A stretch of DNA of 64,000 nucleotides from Simplicispira metamorpha. GTDB lineage: Bacteria; Pseudomonadota; Gammaproteobacteria; Burkholderiales; Burkholderiaceae_C. The notes under the pieces are model-generated. The model was given only the letters and a program-made list of their open reading frames with translations, was not told the DNA's origin and ran no database searches. How positions within the stretch are numbered: position 1 is the first letter of the stretch; every line of letters begins with the position of its first letter. Location: positions 124,001 through 188,000 of the forward strand of contig NZ_SLXH01000002.1 of NCBI RefSeq assembly GCF_004341365.1. Reading direction: 5' to 3'. The translations under genes were made by a program, and so were the position numbers. This document shows, one piece after another, positions 34,313-44,094 of this stretch.

Positions 34313-36292
34313 TCAGCGTGGCGCGCGGTCGGCGGCGATTTGGGCGCGGATGTCACGGTAGCGTGGGTTGCCCGGCTCCAGCGCAATGGTCTGGTCCAGG
34401 TCTTTCAGGCTGGCTTCTTTGTTGCCTGCTTTCAGGTGGGCCATGGCACGGCCATAGTAGGCCGCTGCGTTGGGGCTTTGGGCGACCAGCGGGTTGAAAA
34501 TGGCCAAGGCCGCTGGGGCATTGCCTTTGCCCACCTGGGCCAGTCCCAGCCCTTGCAGCAGGCGACTGGACCGTGGGGTGTCTTTGAGCAGCAGTTCAAA
34601 GTCGGCGATGGCCACGTCGTACTGCTGCGCGGCCAAGGCAGCTTCTGCGCGCAAGGTGCGGTATTTGGTGTGCTCTGGCGGGCTCAGCGGCGTGGTCAGC
34701 GACTGGGACAGGCTTTGGTAGGCCTGCTCCCATTGTCCCAGTGCAAACAGCGATTCGCCCTTGTGGTAGTGCAGCATGGGCATGGCAAAGCCCTTGGCTT
34801 CGGAGCGTGCAAACCAGGTCAGTGCCTGGGCATGTTTTTTATCGTACTGGTCGGCCAGTCCCAGGTTGAACAGGGCATAGCCATTGTTTTCGCCCAGTGC
34901 CAGGGCGGTGTGCAGCGCCTTGCGTGCTTCAGCCCGCGAGCCTTGCTCCACGTGATAGCCACCCAGGTTGAGGAAAGCCTGCCAGCGCCCCACCGCGTTG
35001 GCGGGGGCTTTGGTGTCGATTTTTTCAGCGGCATCGGCCCAAGCCGTTAAACCATCGCGCAGCGACAGGTTGCGTTCTGCGGCCAGTCCGGACAACAGCA
35101 GTGCCAGCACACCGCCCACGGTGTAGATGGTGCGTGGCGAAAACCCTGTTAACACCACGGCGATGAGGCCGGGCACTGCTATCGCCCACAGGTAGCTGCG
35201 GTACAACACCAACGGGTCTTGCACCCAGACCGTGGCAAATTCAGTGAAAAACAGCAGCAGCGGAAACAGCAGGCACAGTGCGGCAAAGCTCAGCGCACCG
35301 CGCCCACGCCAGAAGAACCACACCGAGGCGGCCAGCAGCGCCACATAGCCTGCGCCGCCCACGATGTGCGGAAACGATGTGAGCGACAGCGGAAAGACCG
35401 GTCGCAAATCTATGGACATCCAGCCCACGTTCGGGAAGAACCATAGCGCGCCGTAGGTAAAAAACAGCCATGCCTCGTTGAGGATGCTCAAGGGGTACAT
35501 GCGCCCACCGATGCCAGGGCTGAGCAGCTCCAACTGGCGGATGAACTCCTGTGAGCGGGCATCAAACGCCGTGGCGAAGGCACTGCCGTAAATCGACCAC
35601 AGCACGGCACTGGCCACGCCCAGAACAGCCATAGACACCACGGCCATCAGCAGGGTCTTTTTCCAGCTTGGGCGGCGAATAAAGATGTACAGGGGCAACG
35701 CCATCACTGCCAGCAAAAAGGCATGCTCTTTGGACAACACGGCGCCCACGTAGCTGAGCAGTGCCCACAAATACCAGTGTTTGGCATGGGTGAGCAGACC
35801 GCGCACATAAAACCAGCATGCCAGCACGCACAACAGCGTTGCCATGAGGATGGAGCGCTGCACCAGATAGCCCACGGCATACACTGCCACCGGGTGGACG
35901 GCAAACAGCGCCACCCCCATGCGCAGCGCTGCGGTGCGCGAGTCCTCGAAATACCCGCTGGCCTCGAACTCCGACGGAAAGCGTACCCGTGCCAGCAGCT
36001 CGCGCAGCAGCGCATACAGTGCCGCGACGGTGGCCAGATGCAGTGCGATATTGACCAGCCGTTGCTTCCACCAGCCTGTCCCGAACACCTCTTGCACCCA
36101 GACAAAGCTGCCATAAGACAGCATCCGCTGCTTGAACGCCAACAAGCTGCCATAGCCTTCGAAAATCGTGCCTTCCACCAGGCGCTGGTCATCAAAGAGC
36201 AACTCGTTGTGCAACCCTGGCAGGTAAATGCCCAGCACAGCCACCAGGACGATGGCGCTGAAAACGAACGCCCACAGAGATGTTTTTTTCAT
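34313..36292 (-). CDS. Membrane TPR protein, TMTC/PMT-like
   Basis: 659 residues. The N-terminal about 410 residues hold roughly 10-11 TM helices; after the first helix the periplasmic loop has ELLFDDQRLVEG, which resembles the acidic DD site of GT-C protein-mannosyltransferase-like (TMTC) enzymes, and FAVHPVAVYAVGYLVQRSILM is another family-like block. Residues about 440-659 are tetratricopeptide repeats (WQAFLNLGGYHVEQGSRAEA, YALFNLGLADQYDKKHAQAL, AAYYGRAMAHLKAGNKEASL). A membrane-embedded glycosyltransferase using a lipid-linked sugar made by the next gene is my inference; the acceptor is unknown. Confidence 0.75.
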   Translation of the reverse strand: MKKTSLWAFVFSAIVLVAVLGIYLPGLHNELLFDDQRLVEGTIFEGYGSLLAFKQRMLSYGSFVWVQEVFGTGWWKQRLVNIALHLATVAALYALLRELLARVRFPSEFEASGYFEDSRTAALRMGVALFAVHPVAVYAVGYLVQRSILMATLLCVLACWFYVRGLLTHAKHWYLWALLSYVGAVLSKEHAFLLAVMALPLYIFIRRPSWKKTLLMAVVSMAVLGVASAVLWSIYGSAFATAFDARSQEFIRQLELLSPGIGGRMYPLSILNEAWLFFTYGALWFFPNVGWMSIDLRPVFPLSLTSFPHIVGGAGYVALLAASVWFFWRGRGALSFAALCLLFPLLLFFTEFATVWVQDPLVLYRSYLWAIAVPGLIAVVLTGFSPRTIYTVGGVLALLLSGLAAERNLSLRDGLTAWADAAEKIDTKAPANAVGRWQAFLNLGGYHVEQGSRAEARKALHTALALGENNGYALFNLGLADQYDKKHAQALTWFARSEAKGFAMPMLHYHKGESLFALGQWEQAYQSLSQSLTTPLSPPEHTKYRTLRAEAALAAQQYDVAIADFELLLKDTPRSSRLLQGLGLAQVGKGNAPAALAIFNPLVAQSPNAAAYYGRAMAHLKAGNKEASLKDLDQTIALEPGNPRYRDIRAQIAADRAPR

Positions 36293-36322
36293 AGCCGTCG
36301 TCGCAGGGGCCAGCCCAGGCAG

Positions 36323-38647
36323 TTACAGAGAGTCGATGAAGCTGCGCAGCTTGTCCGAGCGGCTGGGGTGCTTGAGCTTGCGCAGCGCCTTGGCTTCGAT
36401 CTGGCGGATGCGCTCACGCGTCACGTCAAACTGCTTGCCCACTTCTTCCAGCGTGTGGTCGGTGGACATCTCAATGCCGAAGCGCATGCGCAGCACCTTG
36501 GCTTCGCGCGGCGTCAGACCGTCCAGGATGTCCTTGACCACGTCGCGCAGGCCGGCCTGCATGGCGGCGTCGATTGGCGCGGTGTTGGCGCCATCCTCAA
36601 TGAAATCGCCCAAGTGGCTGTCGTCATCATCGCCGATGGGGGTTTCCATGGAGATAGGCTCCTTGGCGATCTTCATGATCTTGCGGATCTTGTCTTCCGG
36701 GATCTCCATCTTCTCGGCCAGCACGCTGGCATCGGGCTCAAAGCCAAACTCCTGCAAATGCTGGCGCGAGATGCGGTTCATCTTGTTGATCGTTTCGATC
36801 ATGTGTACCGGAATGCGGATGGTGCGCGCCTGATCGGCAATCGAGCGCGTAATCGCTTGGCGAATCCACCAGGTGGCGTAGGTCGAGAATTTGTAGCCCC
36901 GGCGGTATTCGAACTTGTCCACCGCTTTCATCAGGCCGATGTTGCCTTCCTGAATCAGGTCCAGGAACTGCAAACCCCGGTTGGTGTATTTCTTGGCGAT
37001 CGAGATGACCAGGCGCAGGTTGGCCTCGATCATTTCTTTTTTGGCGTTGCGCGAGGTGGCCTCACCCTCGTTCATGCGCTTGTTGATGCTTTTCAGCTCG
37101 GACAGCGGTACCACCACGCGGGTTTGCAGATCGATGAGCTTTTGCTGCAAATCTTGCACGGGTGGGATGTTGCGCGCCATCACGGCGCTCCAGGGTTTGC
37201 CGGCTGCGGCCTGCTTTTCCACCCATTCCAGGTTCAGCAGGTTGGCCGGAAACTCCTTGATGAATGTCTCTTGTGGCATGCGGCACTTGTCCACGATGAT
37301 GCGGCGCAGTTCGCGCTCTTTCTTGCGCACATCGTCCACCTGGCCGCGCACCATGTCGCACAGCTTTTCGATGGTCTTGGCCGTGAAGCGGATGGTCATC
37401 AGCTCGGCCGACAGGGCTTGCTGTGTTTTCACGTAGGCCGCAGAGCCGTAGCCTTCTTTTTCGTAGATTTTGTGGATTTTCTCGAACAGCTCGCGCAGCT
37501 TGTCAAAGCGCTCCAGTGCCTGCTTTTTCAGCTCTTCGAGCTTTTTCGTCAGCGCCTTGGAGCCACCCTTGCCGTCGTCGTCGTCGGCTTCGTCGAATTC
37601 GTCAAAGTCTTCTTCGGCCACATAGTCGTCGGCTTCGTTCGGGTTGGAGAAGCCATCGACGATGGTGGAGATGACGACCTTGCCCTCGCGGATTTCCTCG
37701 CCCATGTTGAGGATTTCGGCGATGGTGGCGGGTGAGGCGCTGATGGCCTCCATCATGGCCTGCAGGCCGCCTTCGATACGCTTGGCGATTTCGATTTCGC
37801 CTTCGCGGGTCAGCAGTTCCACGGTGCCCATTTCGCGCATATACATGCGCACGGGGTCTGTGGTACGGCCAAATTCGCTGTCCACTGTGGACAGGGCGGC
37901 CTCGGCTGCTTCTTCGGCTTCTTCTTCCGTGGCGGCGGTCTGCGCGGTGTTGGTCAGCAGCAGGGTTTCGGCGTCAGGGGTTTGCTCATAGACGGCCACG
38001 CCCATGTCGTTGAGCATGGCGATGACCACGTCCAGCGTTTCCTGGTCGATCAGCTTGTCGGGCAAGTGATCGGAAATTTCAGCGTGGGTCAGGTAACCGC
38101 GTGTTTTACCCAGCTTGATCAGGGTTTTCAGGCGTGAGCGGCGCTTGGCCATGTCCTCTTCGGACAGCACGGTTTCGTCCAGCCCGAACTCTTTCATCAA
38201 GGCGCGCTCTTTGGCCTTGCTGATTTTCATGCGCAGGGGTTTGACTTTTTCTGCGGTGGGCGTAGCGGTGGTTTCTGCTTCGACTTCACCCTCGAGATCG
38301 GCTTCGATGTCCGATAGATCAGCATCGTCAGCGGAATCGCTGTCCGCGTCTGCCTTGGGCTTGCGTCCACGTTTGGCAGGTGTTTTGGCTGCGGCGCTGG
38401 TGCCCGCAGCTTTGGCTGGGCGGCCTGGGCGCTTTTTTGGCGCTTCGTCGGCAGTGGTTTTAACGTCTTCAGGAGAGAGGGCAGCAGACTTGGTCACGGT
38501 GAGGGCTTTCGGTGCCGCTACGGGCTGGTGTGGCACGGTGGAGGCAGGTGCCGCATTCGCTGGTAGCTTGGGATGGGTTGCAGGGGTTTCCTCGGCGCCA
38601 GTGCCTGGGGCGGGCTTGGGCAACTTCGCGGACTTTGGTGCGGGCAT
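36323..38647 (-). CDS. rpoD: Housekeeping sigma factor RpoD (sigma-70)
   Basis: 774 residues, in the long range of betaproteobacterial RpoD. The first about 135 residues are an Ala/Lys/Pro-rich, acidic head outside the core family. Region 1.1 follows ([18 protein letters not shown]), then 1.2 ([20 protein letters not shown]), the non-conserved region, 2.3-2.4 ([22 protein letters not shown]), region 3 and 4.2 ([20 protein letters not shown]). It is the principal promoter-recognition subunit of RNA polymerase. It sits 258 bp after dnaG on the same strand without rpsU in between, a variant of the macromolecular-synthesis operon. Confidence 0.96.
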   Translation of the reverse strand: MPAPKSAKLPKPAPGTGAEETPATHPKLPANAAPASTVPHQPVAAPKALTVTKSAALSPEDVKTTADEAPKKRPGRPAKAAGTSAAAKTPAKRGRKPKADADSDSADDADLSDIEADLEGEVEAETTATPTAEKVKPLRMKISKAKERALMKEFGLDETVLSEEDMAKRRSRLKTLIKLGKTRGYLTHAEISDHLPDKLIDQETLDVVIAMLNDMGVAVYEQTPDAETLLLTNTAQTAATEEEAEEAAEAALSTVDSEFGRTTDPVRMYMREMGTVELLTREGEIEIAKRIEGGLQAMMEAISASPATIAEILNMGEEIREGKVVISTIVDGFSNPNEADDYVAEEDFDEFDEADDDDGKGGSKALTKKLEELKKQALERFDKLRELFEKIHKIYEKEGYGSAAYVKTQQALSAELMTIRFTAKTIEKLCDMVRGQVDDVRKKERELRRIIVDKCRMPQETFIKEFPANLLNLEWVEKQAAAGKPWSAVMARNIPPVQDLQQKLIDLQTRVVVPLSELKSINKRMNEGEATSRNAKKEMIEANLRLVISIAKKYTNRGLQFLDLIQEGNIGLMKAVDKFEYRRGYKFSTYATWWIRQAITRSIADQARTIRIPVHMIETINKMNRISRQHLQEFGFEPDASVLAEKMEIPEDKIRKIMKIAKEPISMETPIGDDDDSHLGDFIEDGANTAPIDAAMQAGLRDVVKDILDGLTPREAKVLRMRFGIEMSTDHTLEEVGKQFDVTRERIRQIEAKALRKLKHPSRSDKLRSFIDSL

Positions 38648-38720
38648 GGGAAAACCTCGGGGTCAAAGATGAACACAAAGAGAGCGCAAGCGCCACGGTA
38701 AGCTGTTGGCGCAGGGGCAG

Positions 38721-38742
38721 GGCAAAAGCACAGGCTTTTGCC
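38721..38742. other. Perfect hairpin upstream of rpoD
   Basis: A 9-bp perfect stem, GGCAAAAGC / GCTTTTGCC, with a 4-nt loop, 74 bp upstream of the rpoD start in the dnaG-rpoD gap. There is no U-tract, so it may be a transcript-processing or leader structure rather than a terminator. The rest of this 258-bp gap shows nothing I can name. Confidence 0.35.
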
Positions 38743-38905
38743 GCGGGAGGGGCAGGCCCTCAACGGCAAGATGTCTGGGCGAACATTTGGTGTGCAGTCC
38801 TTGCGGTGGTGGGGCGGTTGTGCGTGTGTGTCACGGTGGCCAGGCCCGGAGGTGCTGCTGTCGCTCTTGCCGAAAAAACCCTACATTGTACCTGCGCAGC
38901 AGATT

Positions 38906-40849
38906 TCAAGAGGACTGGTGACCCAGTCTCTCCAGGGCCACGCGCCGGGTCTGTAGGTCGCGGTAGCGTTGCAGTGCCGCCGGGTCGCTGTGGGCAGCGG
39001 CCAGAGCCTGGGTTTCTTGCGTGCGCAGTTGTTCGGCCAGCATCCGGTTGAGCAAGCCCCGCAGTTCCTGGCGCAGTTCACGGGTTTCGCCTTCGGCTTG
39101 TGCATGGGCACCGGTCATCAGCCGCACGGCCAGGTGTTCGCAGGCGCTGCCGCGCAAGCTCTCACGCAGTACCGCCCAGGGCTGCGCTCCATGTTCATGG
39201 AACTGGCCCTCCAGCCACATGAACAAGGCGGTATGGGGCTCGCCACTGGCGCACAGCGTGGCGTGGTCTTCGTGCGAGAGCTCGTCGATAAAATCCATGT
39301 GCGACAGCAGCAAGCGTGCCGCATGGTCTGCCCGGCTCACGGGGGGCGTATGGCTACCGGGGCTGGGGTGGCCATGGCCGCCATAGGCCGGTGTGCTGCC
39401 CGTTGTTTTGCGGCGATTGAAGTTTTTGCGCCCCGTACCAGTCTGGGCGGTGGGTGCCTGGTTGCTGCTGCCGTACCTCCACGGCGCGTCTTCAGCGTGG
39501 TGCTGGCGTGTGTCGCTGGCGCTGGTCTGGGTGCGGGGAGTTTGGCGCTCTGTGGTTTGGCGCCACAGATCGGCCAGGTCGTGCGTGGGCAGCTGCGCCA
39601 GGGTGGCCAGCTCACCCAGCAACTGGCGCTTGAGCGCGCCGTCGGGCAAGGCCGACCACAGCGGGCGTGCATTGCTGGCCATGTGCGCGCGGCCTTCGGG
39701 GGTGCCCAGGTCGCATTGCACCGACGCAGCTTCGATCAGGAAGCGGCTCAGCGGCATGGCCTGGCCTACCTGGCGGGCAAAGGCATCGCTGCCATGGGCG
39801 CGGATGAAGCTGTCGGGGTCGTGCTCGGGCGGCAAGAACAAGAACTTGATGCTGCGTGTGTCGCTGGCGTAGGGCAGGGCGCCCTCCAGGGCTTTGCGCG
39901 CGGCGCGCTGGCCCGCACTGTCGCCATCAAAGCTGAAAATCACGCTCTCGGTGAAGCGAAACAGCTTGCCCACATGCTCGGGTGTACAGGCCGTACCCAG
40001 GGTGGCAACGGCATTGGCAAAACCCAGTTGTGCCAGCGCCACCACGTCCATATAGCCTTCGGTGACAAGAACAAAGCCTTGCTCGCGGATGGCGGTGCGG
40101 GCTTCAAACAGGCCGTACAGTTCCTGGCCTTTGTGGAACACCGGCGTTTCAGGCGAGTTGAGGTATTTGGGTTTTTCATCGCCCAGCACGCGGCCACCAA
40201 AACCGATGCACTCGCCCTTGACGTTGCGGATCGGAAACATCACCCGGTCGCGGAAGCGGTCGTAGCGCTTGTGGTCTTCTTCATTGACGATGACGAGGCC
40301 GCTTTCTTGCAGCAAGGCGTCGTCGTAGTGTGCAAACACGCTGGCCAGGTGGCGCCAGCCGTCGGGCGCATAGCCCAGGCCGTAGCGTTTGGCGATGGCG
40401 CCCGACACGCCCCGGCCCTTCAGGTATGTCACCGCCCGGGGGGCTGTGCGCAGTTGCTGGGCGTACGCCTGCGCGGCCTTTTCCAGCACGTCGGTCAGTG
40501 TGGCCTGCTTTTGCCGCTGCGCTGCGGCGCGTTCTTTTTCCTGGGGCGTGATGTCATCGTCCGGCACTTGCAGGCCCACTTGCTGGGCCAGGTCTTGCAC
40601 GGCTTCCGGGAAGCCCATGCCAGCGTGCTCCATCAAAAAGCTGATGGCGTTGCCGTTTTTGCCACAGCCAAAGCAGTGATAAAACTGCTTGGAGGGGCTG
40701 ACGCTGAAAGAGGGCGACTTCTCGCCGTGGAAGGGGCACAGCCCCATGAAGTTGGCGCCGCCTTTTTTCAAAGGCACATAGCGCCCGACGATATCCACCA
40801 CGTCTACGCGCGCTAGCAGTTCCTGGATAAAAGCCTGAGGGATGGTCAC
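38906..40849 (-). CDS. dnaG: DNA primase DnaG
   Basis: 647 residues. The N-terminal CHC2 zinc finger (LCPFHGEKSPSFSVSPSKQF, then YHCFGCGKNG) is followed by the RNA-polymerase core with the TOPRIM motifs VTEGYMDVVALAQ and FSFDGDSAGQRAA, and a C-terminal DnaB-binding helical domain (about 500-647) joined by a Gly/Pro-rich linker. It makes RNA primers for replication. It lies upstream of rpoD on the same strand and divergent from the acyl-CoA synthetase with an 88-bp gap. Confidence 0.96.
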   Translation of the reverse strand: MTIPQAFIQELLARVDVVDIVGRYVPLKKGGANFMGLCPFHGEKSPSFSVSPSKQFYHCFGCGKNGNAISFLMEHAGMGFPEAVQDLAQQVGLQVPDDDITPQEKERAAAQRQKQATLTDVLEKAAQAYAQQLRTAPRAVTYLKGRGVSGAIAKRYGLGYAPDGWRHLASVFAHYDDALLQESGLVIVNEEDHKRYDRFRDRVMFPIRNVKGECIGFGGRVLGDEKPKYLNSPETPVFHKGQELYGLFEARTAIREQGFVLVTEGYMDVVALAQLGFANAVATLGTACTPEHVGKLFRFTESVIFSFDGDSAGQRAARKALEGALPYASDTRSIKFLFLPPEHDPDSFIRAHGSDAFARQVGQAMPLSRFLIEAASVQCDLGTPEGRAHMASNARPLWSALPDGALKRQLLGELATLAQLPTHDLADLWRQTTERQTPRTQTSASDTRQHHAEDAPWRYGSSNQAPTAQTGTGRKNFNRRKTTGSTPAYGGHGHPSPGSHTPPVSRADHAARLLLSHMDFIDELSHEDHATLCASGEPHTALFMWLEGQFHEHGAQPWAVLRESLRGSACEHLAVRLMTGAHAQAEGETRELRQELRGLLNRMLAEQLRTQETQALAAAHSDPAALQRYRDLQTRRVALERLGHQSS

Positions 40850-40937
40850 GGTGCGTATTGTCTGCGCAAAGGAGTTGAGGTGCTTCGCATTACACGCGCT
40901 AGGATTGTCATCGGCATTTACCCTTATCGATACTGCA

Positions 40938-42584
40938 ATGACCTCTATTTACGACCAGAACCTGTCCCGTAACGAAGCCAACTTTGCTTCCTTGTCGCCC
41001 TTGGGCTTTATCGAGCGCACTGCCGAGGTCTATCCTGAGCGCCTGGCCATCGTGCATGGCAGCCTGCGCCAGACCTGGGCGCAGACCTACACCCGCTGCC
41101 GCCAGCTGGCCAGCGCCTTGCAGCGCGCTGGTATTGGCAAGAACGACACCGTGGCCGTGATGCTGCCCAACACCCCGCCCATGGTCGAAGCGCACTTTGG
41201 TGTGCCCATGTCAGGCGCCGTGCTCAATACCCTGAACACCCGGCTCGACCCGGAAACCATCGCTTTCATGCTCGACCATGGCGAGGCCAAGGCCGTGATC
41301 GTGGACCCCGAATTTGCCAGCGTGATGGCCAAGGCCCTGGCGCTGCGCCAAAGCACCGCGCCGCTGCTGCTGATCGACGTGGAAGACGCGGTGTACGGCC
41401 CCGCCAGCCAGAAAGTCGGCAGCACCACCTACGAAGCGTTTGTGGCCAGCGGTGACGCGCAATTTGCCTGGGAGCTGCCCGCAGATGAATGGGATGCCAT
41501 CGCCCTGAACTACACGTCAGGCACCACCGGCAACCCCAAAGGCGTGGTCTACCACCACCGGGGTGCGGCGCTGAACGCCATCTCCAACGTCATGGAGTGG
41601 GACATGCCCAAGCATGCCGTGTACCTGTGGACGCTGCCCATGTTCCACTGCAACGGTTGGTGTTTTCCGTGGACGGTGGCGGCGCGTGCCGGCGTCAACG
41701 TTTGCCTGCGCCGCGTCGATGCGCAGGCCATTTTTGATGCCATCCGCCAGCACGGCGTCACGCATTACTGCGGCGCGCCCATTGTCCACGGGTTGCTGGT
41801 CAACGCGCCCGCAGCCCTGAAAGAAGGCGTGCCCGCTGGCGTCAAGGCCATGGTGGCAGGCGCTGCGCCACCGGCGTCGATGATCGAGGGCATGGAAACC
41901 CTGGGTTTCGATTTGACCCACGTGTACGGCCTGACTGAGGTCTATGGCCCGGCCACGGTGTGCGCGAAGCACGAGGACTGGAATGCGCTGGACATTGGCG
42001 AGCGCGCCCGCCTCAACGCGCGCCAGGGTGTGCGCTACCACCTGCAACGCGCCGCCAGCGTGCTCAACCCCGAAACCATGCAGCCCGTGCCCCACGATGG
42101 CGAAACCATGGGCGAGATCATGTTCAAGGGCAACATCGCCATGAAGGGTTACCTGAAAAACCCCGAAGCCACGGCGGACGCTTTTGCGGGCGGCTGGTTC
42201 CACAGCGGTGACCTGGCCGTGCAATACCCCGATGGCTACATCAAGATCAAAGACCGCAGCAAGGACGTGATCATCTCGGGCGGCGAGAACATCTCCTCCA
42301 TCGAGGTCGAAGACGTGCTGTACCGCCACCCCGATGTGCTCTCGGCGGCCGTGGTGGCCAAGCCCGATGCCAAGTGGGGCGAGACGCCCTGCGCTTTTGT
42401 CGAACTGAAGATGGGCGCCCAGACCACCGTGGAAGACATCGTGGCGCACTGCAAAAAGCACCTGGCTGGCTTCAAGGTGCCGCGCGCCGTGGTGTTTGGC
42501 GAACTGCCCAAGACCAGCACCGGCAAGATCCAGAAGTTCGAGCTGCGCAAACAAGCCGGTTCAGCCGCTGCCATCAACGTCTGA
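40938..42584 (+). CDS. Fatty-acyl/short-chain acyl-CoA synthetase (AMP-binding)
   Basis: 548 residues of the ANL superfamily. Motif A5-type P-loop NYTSGTTGNPKGVVYHHRGA, VYGLTEVYGPATVC, WFHSGDLAVQYPDGYIKIKDRSKD and the C-terminal catalytic lysine in LPKTSTGKIQKFELR are present. Within the superfamily it looks like the DmdB/medium-chain acyl-CoA ligase group that includes 3-methylmercaptopropionyl-CoA ligases. Exact substrate is not readable. The start MTSIYDQNLSRNEANF matches the family N-terminus; a longer frame would overlap the dnaG start. Confidence 0.9.
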   Translation: MTSIYDQNLSRNEANFASLSPLGFIERTAEVYPERLAIVHGSLRQTWAQTYTRCRQLASALQRAGIGKNDTVAVMLPNTPPMVEAHFGVPMSGAVLNTLNTRLDPETIAFMLDHGEAKAVIVDPEFASVMAKALALRQSTAPLLLIDVEDAVYGPASQKVGSTTYEAFVASGDAQFAWELPADEWDAIALNYTSGTTGNPKGVVYHHRGAALNAISNVMEWDMPKHAVYLWTLPMFHCNGWCFPWTVAARAGVNVCLRRVDAQAIFDAIRQHGVTHYCGAPIVHGLLVNAPAALKEGVPAGVKAMVAGAAPPASMIEGMETLGFDLTHVYGLTEVYGPATVCAKHEDWNALDIGERARLNARQGVRYHLQRAASVLNPETMQPVPHDGETMGEIMFKGNIAMKGYLKNPEATADAFAGGWFHSGDLAVQYPDGYIKIKDRSKDVIISGGENISSIEVEDVLYRHPDVLSAAVVAKPDAKWGETPCAFVELKMGAQTTVEDIVAHCKKHLAGFKVPRAVVFGELPKTSTGKIQKFELRKQAGSAAAINV

Positions 42585-42589
42585 TTTGC

Positions 42590-42650
42590 TCCTGAAAGCA
42601 TAGCTGCTAGCGCCCGTCCTGCGGGCGCTAGAGCCTTCTTTTATCATTAA
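42590..42650. repeat. REP-like hairpin repeat, copy 8
   Basis: Perfect 10-bp stem CTAGCGCCCG (42607-42616) / CGGGCGCTAG (42622-42631) with 5-nt loop, then AGCCTTCTTTTATC. It lies just after the acyl-CoA synthetase and probably ends that transcript. Confidence 0.75.
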
Positions 42651-42762
42651 TAAAGGCAGGCGTGGCAGGCTGCCTGGGGCGGGCAGATGCTCGGCGGTGC
42701 ATGGAACCGGCGCCCGCCTGGGCGGGTCACACCCGGTTTTTTGCCCCCGAAAGGAGCCCCCG

Positions 42763-44094
42763 TTGCCATCACCACTGCCACTGAATTTTTTGACCGGCTA
42801 CGAGCCCTGGGTGCAAGCTGCCGCCGGGCTGGCGCTGTTGCTGCTGTTGGCCACGGCCACGCGCTTGCTGGCGCTGCTGTTGTTCATGCCCGTGCTGCGG
42901 CGCGTGCGCCAGCAGGCGCAGACCTGGCTGACCGAAGTGGCATTGCACGACGACGTGCTGCGCGGCATGGCCCGCGTGCTGCCCTCGCTGGTGGTGCAGC
43001 TGGGCGTGGAGCGCATCCCGCACCTCGACCCCACCTTTGCCACCGTGGTCGGCAACGTGGCCATGGCGTTCATGGTGGTGCAGGTGGTGCGTGCGCTCAT
43101 GGCCATGCTGGACGCCGTTTTGCTGTTGCAGCAGCAAGGCAGTGCGCCGCAGGACGGGCAGGCGGAGGCGCTGAAGGCGCGCTCCATCAAGAGCTATGTG
43201 CAGCTGGGCAAGCTGGTGCTGGTGCTGGCGGGCGCCATCGTCACCATCGCTTCGCTGCTGGACCGCTCGCCGCTGATTGTGCTGTCGGGCCTGGGGGCCA
43301 TGTCGGCGGTGCTGATGCTGGTGTTCAAGGACACCATCCTGTCGTTCACTGCGGGCGTGCAGCTGTCGTCCACCGACATGCTGCGCCTGGGCGACTGGAT
43401 CGAAATGCCGCAGGTGGGCGCCGATGGCGATGTGATCGACATTGCCCTGAACACCGTCAAGGTGCAGAACTGGGACAAAACCATCACCACCATTCCGACC
43501 TGGCGGCTGGTGAGCGAGAGCTACAAGAACTGGCGTGGCATGAGCGAATCGGGTGGGCGACGCATCAAGCGCACGCTGCGGCTGGACGCCAGCTCGGTGC
43601 GCTTTCTGGATGTGGCCGAGATGGCCTATTTCTCGCGCTTTGAGCTGCTGCACGATTACATGGGCGCCAAGACCGTGGCCGTGCAAGAGGCCAACACCCA
43701 GGCGCGCGCACAATTGGGCGACAAGGCCGATCTGCCCGCCAACCAGCGGCGCCTGACCAACCTGGGCACCTTCCGGGCCTACGTTGAAGCCTATTTGCGC
43801 GCCCACCCGCGCATCCACCAGAACATGACGCTGATGGTGCGCACACTCGAGCCCACGCCCGAGGGTGTGCCGCTGGAGTTGTATTGCTTTACGGCCACCA
43901 CGGCCTGGGTGGCCTACGAGGCCACGCAGGGCGACATCTTTGACCACCTGCTGGCCATCCTGCCCGAGTTTGGTCTGCGCCTGTACCAAAGTCCCAGCGG
44001 CAACGATATGCGCATGGGGCTGCCGGGCCAGCGCGAGGCAGCATGGCCCGGCGCTGGGGCAGAGCCCCATGGCCCCATCAGTGCAGGAGCTTGA
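42763..44094 (+). CDS. MscS-family mechanosensitive channel (YbdG-like)
   Basis: 443 residues. I start at TTG 42763 because AAAGGAG lies 6 bp upstream, and the 22 residues further upstream in frame do not look like coding sequence. About five TM helices cover residues 10-195. The pore-lining TM3 and beta domain are at SGLGAMSAVLMLVFKDTILS, GDWIEMP and NTVKVQNWDKTITTIPTW, matching the longer YbdG/MscM-like branch with its inserted region (LHDYMG, QANTQARAQLGD-like). It releases solutes on hypo-osmotic shock. Its 3' end overlaps convergent gltS by 17 bp. Confidence 0.88.
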   Translation: MPSPLPLNFLTGYEPWVQAAAGLALLLLLATATRLLALLLFMPVLRRVRQQAQTWLTEVALHDDVLRGMARVLPSLVVQLGVERIPHLDPTFATVVGNVAMAFMVVQVVRALMAMLDAVLLLQQQGSAPQDGQAEALKARSIKSYVQLGKLVLVLAGAIVTIASLLDRSPLIVLSGLGAMSAVLMLVFKDTILSFTAGVQLSSTDMLRLGDWIEMPQVGADGDVIDIALNTVKVQNWDKTITTIPTWRLVSESYKNWRGMSESGGRRIKRTLRLDASSVRFLDVAEMAYFSRFELLHDYMGAKTVAVQEANTQARAQLGDKADLPANQRRLTNLGTFRAYVEAYLRAHPRIHQNMTLMVRTLEPTPEGVPLELYCFTATTAWVAYEATQGDIFDHLLAILPEFGLRLYQSPSGNDMRMGLPGQREAAWPGAGAEPHGPISAGA

